A DNA stretch of 9,108 bases from Bacteroidales bacterium. Its GTDB lineage: Bacteria > Bacteroidota > Bacteroidia > Bacteroidales > JALTDM01. The stretch covers positions 1-9,108 of the forward strand of contig JALWKH010000432.1 in assembly GCA_026996635.1 (NCBI GenBank), in the 5' to 3' direction. Numbering within the stretch: position 1 is the stretch's first letter; the number at the start of each line of letters is the position of its first letter. Under the pieces are notes generated by a model. That model saw nothing but the letters and a program-made list of their open reading frames with translations, was not told where the DNA came from and searched no databases. Position numbers and translations under genes: made by a program. Of the stretch, positions 1-5,960 are shown piece after piece.

Positions 1-53
1 TAAGAAACGGCGTTTTGCTTGAATATTGCTACAATGACAAATCTTTGCAGTAA
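1..53 (+). CDS. C-terminal end of an unidentified upstream gene (partial)
   Basis: The reading frame beginning at base 3 is open from the left edge and ends in TAA at 51-53, giving a 16-residue tail (RNGVLLEYCYNDKSLQ). The other two forward frames are closed early, by TAA at base 1 and by TGA at 20-22. The stop shares its last base with the ATG of the next gene (TAATG), an arrangement typical of translationally coupled genes in one operon. The tail is too short to assign a family. From the neighbour one would guess a chorismate-pathway partner such as PabB/TrpE or the PabC aminotransferase, but this is inference only. Confidence 0.6.
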   Translation, partial: RNGVLLEYCYNDKSLQ

Positions 54-625
54 TGAATATTTTACTGGTAGATTTTAATGATTCGTTTACGGCTATCCTG
101 AAACAATCCGTTGAAAAAGCGGGATCACAAAATGTTGATGTAGCCAACATACTTGAAATAAAAAATTTTGCTAGCATAGAAAATTACAACGGTATAATTT
201 TAGGTCCTGGACCCGGTTATGTGGACGAATATCCTGGAGCTTTTGAATTGCTTGACAGGGTTGAAAACAAAATTCCCGTTCTCGGCATTTGTCTCGGCTT
301 GCAAATAATTGCAGTAAAATACGGCGGCACACTAAAAAATCTCGGCAAAGTCTTTCACGGGAAAAAGTGTGAAATACGGCATCTGTCAAACTCATTTCTG
401 TTTGATGGCATTAGCGAAACTTTTTATGCTGGACTTTATCATTCGTGGGCAGTTGACTATCCGGGTAATGAATTGGAAGTCTCTTCTTTCCGCACATCCG
501 ACAATGTAATAATGTCGCTGAAACACAAAAGTTTTGCAATTGAAGGCTTACAATTCCACCCCGAATCTTTTATGACAGAATTAGGTATAAGAATACTTTC
601 GAATTGGATTGAATACTTACAATAA
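53..625 (+). CDS. pabA: Class I glutamine amidotransferase, aminodeoxychorismate/anthranilate synthase component II (PabA/TrpG type)
   Basis: This 190-residue protein has the usual length of a stand-alone PabA/TrpG subunit, which hydrolyses glutamine and channels ammonia to a chorismate-binding PabB or TrpE partner in the cytoplasm. The class I motifs are in order: DFNDSFT near the N-terminus (residues 7-13, usually DNYDSFT), the oxyanion-loop motif GPGPG (51-55), the nucleophile elbow GICLGLQ with Cys80, HGKK (102-105), YHSW (129-132) and FHPES with His169 and Glu171. The Cys-His-Glu triad is therefore complete. LGLQ replaces the more common LGHQ. The ATG overlaps the upstream stop by one base, so it is probably translated as part of an operon extending to the left. 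No trp genes follow, so I favour the p-aminobenzoate (folate) role, but PabA and TrpG cannot be separated from sequence alone and some organisms use one subunit for both. Confidence 0.88.
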   Translation: MNILLVDFNDSFTAILKQSVEKAGSQNVDVANILEIKNFASIENYNGIILGPGPGYVDEYPGAFELLDRVENKIPVLGICLGLQIIAVKYGGTLKNLGKVFHGKKCEIRHLSNSFLFDGISETFYAGLYHSWAVDYPGNELEVSSFRTSDNVIMSLKHKSFAIEGLQFHPESFMTELGIRILSNWIEYLQ

Positions 626-629
626 TATG

Positions 630-642
630 CTGAAATTTTCAG
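630..642. repeat. Small palindrome between convergent gene ends
   Basis: CTGAAATTTTCAG is a perfect 6-bp inverted repeat around a single T. It spans most of the 13-bp gap between the amidotransferase stop (625) and the convergent Nramp stop (639-641). As RNA it could form a small 5-bp hairpin on either strand. No U tract follows on either side (AAAAACC follows on the plus strand), so it is not a convincing intrinsic terminator. No better terminator is visible at this convergent junction. Confidence 0.25.
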
Positions 643-1883
643 AAAAACCGCCAAATAATATAAAACAAAGAAAAAGCGGTAAGAGAAATAATTCCAACCC
701 AAGCATAAATTCTTAACCACGGTTTGGGGCGGTGTTCTTCCGGCATTTGCCTGTGCGTAACCACAATGTAATTAACTATTGCAAAAAACGGTGCGGTTAC
801 AAAAGAAATTGTTGTAGCCAAGTCCACCATAAACCGCATGTTTTTGCTGAAAAAGAACAATAAAATTAATGCTCCCGCAACTACCACCGACATCCAAAAA
901 ACAGACAACTCTCCTTCTTTAGCCTCTTTTTTGTTCAAAATCAGGCTTGTAGTCGGTTTCAGCACACGGGAATAAGCATCAAGACAAGTTGTAGTGGTAC
1001 TAAACATCGTTGTCAAAGCTGCAATACCTATTATCCAATACGACCATTGTCCGATACTTTGCGTGTACATTTCTATAAGTTGGCTCGCAAATGCCACACC
1101 TTTGGGGGAGAACTGTTTACCCGTGCCATACATTACCAAAGCTCCGAGAGACAAAAACCCCAAAGCCAAGATTATTGTCCCGATATAGCCTATGTTGAAA
1201 TCCAATAATGCTTCTTTCATTTTGGGGTGATATCCCGTCGATTTTTGTTTGGCAACAGACCAAAAAGAACTCCAAATGGATATATCGAGAGGTGCCGGCA
1301 TCCATCCTACGAAAGCAATTAGAAAAGCCAAATCGGCAGGATTGGAAAAATCAAAAATGCGCGTGTATTCGGGATTAGGATGGTAACCTAACGAAAAAGC
1401 CTTTATAACAGCAAAGATGGTTGTAAGGGATAGCAAAACAATTATAAACTTAATTATTCCGTCCAACACTGCATATTTACCGAGAATCAAAATCACCATT
1501 GTTACAATTAGAATTATTGCACTGATGGTATTTATATCCATAGAAAGGTGAAAAACACTACCTACCAGTCCCGCCGTAACAATGGTTACAGCAGCTTGAA
1601 TAGCAAACATAGTAGAAACTGTAAGTATCCAATAAAGAACTATTGCCCATTTCCCCAGCATGTTGTATCCGTCAACTAATGTTCTACCCGTTGCGGTGGC
1701 ATAGCGTGTTCCGAACTCAAAAGAAGGATATTTTAAAAAGTTTGCCAGCAGCAGTATCCAAACAAAATAAAATCCGTAATTGGCTCCTGCTCGTGTAGAT
1801 TGTACCAGATGGGAAACTCCTACAGCAGCTCCCGCCCATAATAACCCGGGACCAATTGTTTTCAATAAATTTTTAAAATTCAT
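639..1883 (-). CDS. Divergent Nramp-family (MntH-like) membrane transporter with altered metal-site motif
   Basis: The product is a 414-residue very hydrophobic protein with about 11 predicted membrane helices, in the length range of bacterial Nramp proteins (proton-coupled Mn2+/Fe2+ importers of the LeuT fold). The first helix aligns without gaps to MntH from GPGLLWAG (11-18) through RAGANYGF, but the metal-binding DPGN tetrad is Gly-Val-Ser-His (22-25). In the sixth helix the usual MPH is MPAP (195-198): Met is kept and His is replaced by Ala. I infer an Nramp subgroup whose substrate may not be Mn/Fe, so no mntH symbol is given. I chose ATG at 1883; an in-frame TTG at 1889 would add two residues and neither start has a clear ribosome site. 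It is divergent from the phosphate transporter and convergent with the amidotransferase, so it is probably monocistronic in the window. No Fur- or MntR-type operator was recognised upstream. Confidence 0.85.
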   Translation of the reverse strand: MNFKNLLKTIGPGLLWAGAAVGVSHLVQSTRAGANYGFYFVWILLLANFLKYPSFEFGTRYATATGRTLVDGYNMLGKWAIVLYWILTVSTMFAIQAAVTIVTAGLVGSVFHLSMDINTISAIILIVTMVILILGKYAVLDGIIKFIIVLLSLTTIFAVIKAFSLGYHPNPEYTRIFDFSNPADLAFLIAFVGWMPAPLDISIWSSFWSVAKQKSTGYHPKMKEALLDFNIGYIGTIILALGFLSLGALVMYGTGKQFSPKGVAFASQLIEMYTQSIGQWSYWIIGIAALTTMFSTTTTCLDAYSRVLKPTTSLILNKKEAKEGELSVFWMSVVVAGALILLFFFSKNMRFMVDLATTISFVTAPFFAIVNYIVVTHRQMPEEHRPKPWLRIYAWVGIISLTAFSLFYIIWRFF

Positions 1884-1899
1884 CGTCAAAAATTTTCAG

Positions 1900-1907
1900 C
1901 AAATTTA
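1900..1907 (-). promoter_or_regulatory. Possible -7 promoter element for the Nramp-like gene
   Basis: On the minus strand this reads TAAATTTG, an exact match to the Bacteroidota -7 consensus TAnnTTTG. It lies only 16 bases before the ATG, so the transcript leader would be very short, about 10 bases. No clear TTTG -33 element is seen at the expected distance (around 1927-1935). The region is AT-rich, so a chance match is plausible. Confidence 0.25.
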
Positions 1908-2041
1908 TAATTTTTATGAAATATTTTCTTCTCGCTAAAACATTAAGCGGATTGAATTGAATAACACTTTTGATACATAGAAACTGCAAATGATTTTTTT
2001 CTGTCAGCATGTTCTTAATGAGAATAGAGTAATTATAGAAT

Positions 2042-2058
2042 TTAACATTAATTTAACA
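2042..2058 (+). promoter_or_regulatory. Pho-box-like direct repeat upstream of the phosphate transporter
   Basis: TTAACA-TTAAT-TTAACA: two identical hexamers five bases apart (11-bp period). They sit within a longer repeat, TTTAACATT at 2041-2049 and 2052-2060. An inverted copy, TGTTAA, lies at 2071-2076. The direct-repeat form and spacing match the known Bacillus subtilis PhoP site (TTAACA-like repeats about 5 bp apart) and the 11-bp periodicity of Pho boxes in general. It lies about 30-50 bases upstream of the proposed -7 element at 2090, a normal activator position. The repeat is observed; its use by a PhoB/PhoP-type regulator in this organism is inferred. Confidence 0.4.
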
Positions 2059-2069
2059 TTGGTTTGGGA

Positions 2070-2097
2070 TTGTTAATTTTTTTCATGGTTACATTTG
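2070..2097 (+). promoter_or_regulatory. Bacteroidota-type promoter for the pit-nnr unit
   Basis: TACATTTG at 2090-2097 is an exact match to the TAnnTTTG -7 element. Upstream, TTG at 2070-2072 (17 bp spacer) or TTTG at 2063-2066 (23 bp spacer) could serve as the -33 element; neither is at the ideal 19-20 bp. Transcription would begin near 2103, leaving a leader of about 18 bases before the ATG at 2122. It is the only exact plus-strand match noticed in this intergenic region. Confidence 0.5.
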
Positions 2098-2121
2098 AAG
2101 CACGAATAAAAAAACATAAAA

Positions 2122-4374
2122 ATGAGTATTTACGTAATTATCATCGGGTTATTGTTTTTACTTGCAGCTATTGATTTGATTGTCGGTGTTTCTAATGACG
2201 CCGTTAACTTCTTAAATTCGGCGGTAGGTGCAAAAGTAGCAAAGTACAAAGTTATTGTTGCCATTGCAGGATTGGGCGTATTGCTTGGAGCAATGTTTTC
2301 CGGCGGAATGATGGAAGTGGCACGAAAAGGGATTTTTAACCCGCAATTCTTCTCCTTTATGGACATCCTGATGATTTTTGTAGCAGTGATGATTTCTGAT
2401 GTGATTGTACTCGATATGTTTAACACATTCGGTCTTCCCACTTCTACTACCGTATCCATAGTTTTTGAACTTTTGGGAGCTGCTGTTGCAATGGCGTTTA
2501 TCAAAGTATTTATTATTCAAGTGCCTGACCATCAAATACCTGATTACATAAATACTTATAACGCTTTAAAAATTATTTTCGGTATTTTGTTATCCGTAGT
2601 TGTTGCATTTTTGACAGGACTTATTCTTCAATTTATTTCCCGACTTATTTTTTCTTTCGATTACGAAAAGGTTATGAAATGGTTCGGTGGAATATGGGGC
2701 GGTTTGGTTACGACCGGCATAATGTATTTTTTGTTTTTAAAAGGATTAAAGCACGCAACTTTTGTAACTGACGATATCAAACAACACGTATTGGCAAATC
2801 AAGCGTATTATACTTTTGTAACATTTGTAGCTTTTACTATTATCATTCAACTTCTTATCTGGTTAGTTAAATTTAATGTTTTAAGGTTTACCGTTCTTCT
2901 CGGAACATTTGCTTTGGCAATGGCTTTTGCGGGAAACGACTTGGTAAACTTCATCGGTGTGCCTGTGGCAGGCTATAATGCTTATACTGATTTTGCAGCC
3001 CATCCGGGGGCAGATCCGAACAGTTATTTAATGACATTTTTGTCGCAAAAAGTACCTGTTAACAATTGGTTTTTATTTATTGCCGGTATAATTATGATAC
3101 TTACCCTTTATTTTTCGAAAAAAGCAAAATCCGTTATCAAAACTTCGGTCGATTTGGCAAGGCAAGACGAAGGTTACGAAAGGTTCGGGTCTTCACTTTT
3201 GGCAAGGGCTATTGTTAGAATGGGTGTAAACATAAACAACTTTCTTAAATCCATAACTCCGAAAGTCATCAGAATTTACATCCAAAAAAGATTTTCACGC
3301 AGCGGGATCAAAATGAAAAATAAAGAAGCTGCTTTTGATTTAATACGTGCTTCAGTAAACTTGTTTACGGCAAGTATTCTTATTGCCATAGCTACCACAA
3401 ATAAACTTCCTCTTTCCACAACTTATGTGACATTTATGGTTGCAATGGGAACCTCACTGGCAGACAGGGCTTGGAGTGGCGACAGCGCAGTTTACCGTAT
3501 AACCGGAGTGGTAACCGTTATCGGCGGTTGGTTCTTTACTGCATTGATAACTTTCACCGTGGCATTTACTCTTGCCATGATAATTTATTACGGTTCGTTC
3601 TATGCAATGTTCGCTTTGTTTGCAATTGCACTCTACATAATTTTCAGGACACGAATTTTGCATAAACGTATGATGGAAAAAGCTCAGGAAGAAGCAATAG
3701 AACAAGAAGTTGCCACTGTAGAATCATTTATTACCGAATTGAGAAAGCAAGTGAAAATAACATTTACCAACTTCAAAGAAATTTTGGAATATGTAAGGCA
3801 GAGCTTAAAGACTAATACAATCCAAGATGTAAAAAAGGCAAACAAGGTTTACCAAAAAGTAATTAAAGAAAGTGAAAAGAACCTGAATAAAGCCATAAAG
3901 AGCATACAACATATTACGGACGCCGAAATTTCAAGTAAATATGTGGAATTTACATTGTCACTCAAACAAATGAACAACAGCTTGAAATACATAATTATTC
4001 CTGTATATAACCACATTGACAATCAACACAAACCACTGAACAGCATACAGCTGAAATACATCAAAGACTTGTTCAAGAAGTATGAAGCATACGCGGATGT
4101 TATTCTGAAAGACATCTCGGAAAGCAAAAGTTCCCATATGGAAGATCTGAAAAAAATGAGAGATGAGATCCTCGATACAATAAATGAATACAGGAAACAA
4201 CAAGTTAAATTTTTGAAACATAATCAAGAAAAAATTTCCACAAAAGCCAATGTGCTGTTTTTCGACATCATATACGAAATGAAAATTTTAATTTTTTCTA
4301 CATTTGATTTATATGAAGTTTATTTCGATTTATTAAATTTGTTGGCAGAAGTGGAAAATAAAGAAAACCAATGA
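2122..4374 (+). CDS. pit: PiT-family inorganic phosphate transporter with fused C-terminal helical (PhoU/DUF47-like) domain
   Basis: This 750-residue inner-membrane protein should import phosphate using a cation gradient. Both halves of the internally duplicated PiT fold are present. The first carries GVSNDAVNF (22-30) and GLPTSTTVS (104-112). The second carries FAGNDLVNFIG (269-279) and LPLSTTYVTF (429-438). These paired GxxND and P-(T/S)-S-T-T motifs are the family signature. Hydrophobic segments cover about 1-270 and 310-330, and resume from 410 to 508. After the last helix a charged, Lys/Glu-rich, helix-predicted region of about 230 residues (515-750) extends the protein well beyond a 400-500-residue PiT. 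By position and character it resembles the PhoU/DUF47 protein often encoded beside pit genes, though I see no textbook PhoU metal motif. The ATG has an A-rich upstream region typical of Bacteroidota. The stop overlaps the nnr start (ATGA), so the two are co-translated. Confidence 0.93.
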   Translation: MSIYVIIIGLLFLLAAIDLIVGVSNDAVNFLNSAVGAKVAKYKVIVAIAGLGVLLGAMFSGGMMEVARKGIFNPQFFSFMDILMIFVAVMISDVIVLDMFNTFGLPTSTTVSIVFELLGAAVAMAFIKVFIIQVPDHQIPDYINTYNALKIIFGILLSVVVAFLTGLILQFISRLIFSFDYEKVMKWFGGIWGGLVTTGIMYFLFLKGLKHATFVTDDIKQHVLANQAYYTFVTFVAFTIIIQLLIWLVKFNVLRFTVLLGTFALAMAFAGNDLVNFIGVPVAGYNAYTDFAAHPGADPNSYLMTFLSQKVPVNNWFLFIAGIIMILTLYFSKKAKSVIKTSVDLARQDEGYERFGSSLLARAIVRMGVNINNFLKSITPKVIRIYIQKRFSRSGIKMKNKEAAFDLIRASVNLFTASILIAIATTNKLPLSTTYVTFMVAMGTSLADRAWSGDSAVYRITGVVTVIGGWFFTALITFTVAFTLAMIIYYGSFYAMFALFAIALYIIFRTRILHKRMMEKAQEEAIEQEVATVESFITELRKQVKITFTNFKEILEYVRQSLKTNTIQDVKKANKVYQKVIKESEKNLNKAIKSIQHITDAEISSKYVEFTLSLKQMNNSLKYIIIPVYNHIDNQHKPLNSIQLKYIKDLFKKYEAYADVILKDISESKSSHMEDLKKMRDEILDTINEYRKQQVKFLKHNQEKISTKANVLFFDIIYEMKILIFSTFDLYEVYFDLLNLLAEVENKENQ

Positions 4375-5879
4375 AAATATTTTATTCGCACCAAGTTCGT
4401 GAAGCAGATGCATACACGATAAAACACGAACCCATCGAATCGATAGATTTAATGGAAAGAGCAGCCACTCAACTGACTGAGTGGCTTTATTCATTTTTTG
4501 GCAATGCACAATTTGTAATTTTTGCAGGTCCGGGCAACAATGGCGGTGACGGACTGGCAACAGCACGATTATTGTATGAAAAAGGGTGTAAAGTAGAAGT
4601 TTACGAAGTAAATTTTACCGAGAAAAGATCTACAGACTTTAAAATCAATTACGAAAGACTTTTGAAACTTGGCATCAGCCCTGTTAAAATAAATGATGCT
4701 ACACAATTTCCAGACATCGACAGTGAAGCTGTAATAATTGATGCCATTTTCGGTTCGGGATTGTCCAGACCGGTAGAAGGACTTGCTGCAGATGTTATAA
4801 AAAACATTAACCGCTTGGAAAACATTGTGGTATCAGTAGATATTCCGAGTGGACTTTTCGGGGAAGACAACACTGCGAATGTGCCCGAGCATATCGTTAA
4901 GGCAGACTACACACTGACATTTCAGTATCCGAACTTATCATTTTTACTACCCGAAAACGAAGAATTTGTTGGTGAATGGGTTGTGTTGGATATCGGTATC
5001 TCAAAAGAGTACATAGATAACACAAAAGCCGATTATTACCTTGTAGAAAAAGCAGATGCCTCCAAATTGCTTAAGCCCAGAAGTAAATTTTCGCACAAAG
5101 GTACATTCGGACACGGATTGCTTGTAGCGGGAAGTTACGGCAAAATGGGTGCAAGTGTCCTTGCTGCCAATGCGGCAATGAGGAGCGGATTGGGTTTGCT
5201 TACGGTTCATCTGCCTTCTTGCGGATATGAAATTATGCAAACAGCTTTTCCGGAAGCAATGATAAGCATAGATCCGAATGATAAAATAGTAACTGAAGTT
5301 GTTGATTTGGACAAGTATGATGCTCTGGCATTCGGTCCCGGAGTAGGTACAGATAAGCAATCTCTTATGCTACTGGCAAAACTTTTGGAGACAAAAAAGC
5401 CTATGGTTATTGATGCAGACGGACTTAATTTGTTGTCACAACATAAAGATTTATTGGACTTGCTGCACGATAATGTAATTCTTACGCCGCACCCCAAAGA
5501 ATTTGAACGGCTTACAGGCAAAAATGCAATAAACGGCTACGAAAGGTTGCAGCAATTGCGTGATTTTGCATTTGAAAGGAATGTAACCGTAGTTCTCAAA
5601 GGGCATTATACTCAAATAGCTGTTCCACAAGAAAAAATAGTATATTTCAACACAACGGGCAATCCCGGAATGGCTACGGGTGGCAGCGGAGATGTGCTTA
5701 CTGGCATAATTCTGGGCTTCCTTACCCAAGGTTATTCAATAAAAGACAGTGCTATTCTCGGAGTGTATTTACACGGTTTGGCAGGAGATATTTCACTGGA
5801 TTATGAATCCTACGAATCGTTGATAGCAAGTGATATTGTAAACAACTTGGGTCAGGCTTTTAATGTGTTGAGAGATTGA
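4371..5879 (+). CDS. nnr: Bifunctional NAD(P)H-hydrate epimerase / ADP-dependent (S)-NAD(P)H-hydrate dehydratase
   Basis: The 502-residue protein has the full length of the fused Nnr (YjeF) enzyme, a cytoplasmic metabolite-repair protein. It epimerises damaged hydrated NAD(P)H (NADHX/NADPHX) and dehydrates the S form back to NAD(P)H at the cost of ADP. The N-terminal YjeF_N epimerase half (1-215) shows GPGNNGGDG (53-61), AIFGSGLSRP (125-134) and SVDIPSGL (155-162, with Asp157). The C-terminal ribokinase-like dehydratase half (about 225-502) shows KGTFGHGLLVAGSYGKMGA (243-261), FGPGVGTD (321-328), IDADGLN (347-353), TPHPKEFERL (372-381), VLKGHYT (408-414) and the nucleotide-binding NPGMATGGSGDVL (431-443). 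No key motif is missing. The start ATG lies inside the stop region of pit (ATGA overlap), implying translational coupling. Nothing in the sequence explains why it is paired with phosphate transport. Confidence 0.96.
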   Translation: MKIFYSHQVREADAYTIKHEPIESIDLMERAATQLTEWLYSFFGNAQFVIFAGPGNNGGDGLATARLLYEKGCKVEVYEVNFTEKRSTDFKINYERLLKLGISPVKINDATQFPDIDSEAVIIDAIFGSGLSRPVEGLAADVIKNINRLENIVVSVDIPSGLFGEDNTANVPEHIVKADYTLTFQYPNLSFLLPENEEFVGEWVVLDIGISKEYIDNTKADYYLVEKADASKLLKPRSKFSHKGTFGHGLLVAGSYGKMGASVLAANAAMRSGLGLLTVHLPSCGYEIMQTAFPEAMISIDPNDKIVTEVVDLDKYDALAFGPGVGTDKQSLMLLAKLLETKKPMVIDADGLNLLSQHKDLLDLLHDNVILTPHPKEFERLTGKNAINGYERLQQLRDFAFERNVTVVLKGHYTQIAVPQEKIVYFNTTGNPGMATGGSGDVLTGIILGFLTQGYSIKDSAILGVYLHGLAGDISLDYESYESLIASDIVNNLGQAFNVLRD

Positions 5880-5895
5880 TGGATATGTAAAATAA

Positions 5896-5918
5896 GGCAG
5901 GAAAAGTATCTTTTTGCC
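5896..5918 (+). terminator. Weak hairpin after nnr
   Basis: GGCA-GG-AAAAG pairs with CTTTT-TGCC across a TAT loop, leaving a two-base bulge on the left arm. The stem has only four strong G-C pairs in all, and the following sequence is ATTCACG before a short T run (ATTTTTAT at 5926-5933), so the U tract is displaced. It could be a leaky terminator separating nnr from the sensor gene, or chance structure in AT-rich DNA. Confidence 0.2.
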
Positions 5919-5933
5919 ATTCACGATTTTTAT

Positions 5934-5960
5934 ATGAAAAAAAATGCCTATTTTGTGTAG
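5934..5960 (+). CDS. Eight-codon reading frame ending at the sensor gene start
   Basis: ATG at 5934 opens a frame encoding MKKNAYFV that ends in TAG at 5958-5960, directly abutting the GTG (5961) of the following gene and in the same frame. Taken together the two would read as one protein with an amber codon at position 9. It could be a leader peptide coupling translation to the weak GTG start, the remnant of a longer N-terminus cut by a point mutation, or chance. The sequence alone does not distinguish these. Confidence 0.25.
   Translation: MKKNAYFV

Noticed and set aside
2001..2006. CTGTCA, the hexamer core of the Escherichia coli Pho box
   Set aside because: Only one copy is present; the next 11-bp register (2012-2018) does not repeat it.
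2019..2025. TGAGAAT, a Fur-box-like half-site in the divergent intergenic region
   Set aside because: The matching inverted half (ATTCTCA) is absent at the required spacing, and it lies about 135 bp from the Nramp start, so there is no real support for a Fur operator.
2130..2535. Two overlapping minus-strand reading frames of 107 and 124 residues
   Set aside because: They are antisense to the conserved first half of the PiT transporter, whose family motifs are in the plus frame.
5909..5957. TATCTTTTTG (from 5907) and TATTTTG (from 5949) as -7 promoter elements for the sensor gene
   Set aside because: Each misses TAnnTTTG by one or two positions of spacing and no -33 element is convincing, so no promoter is called before 5961.
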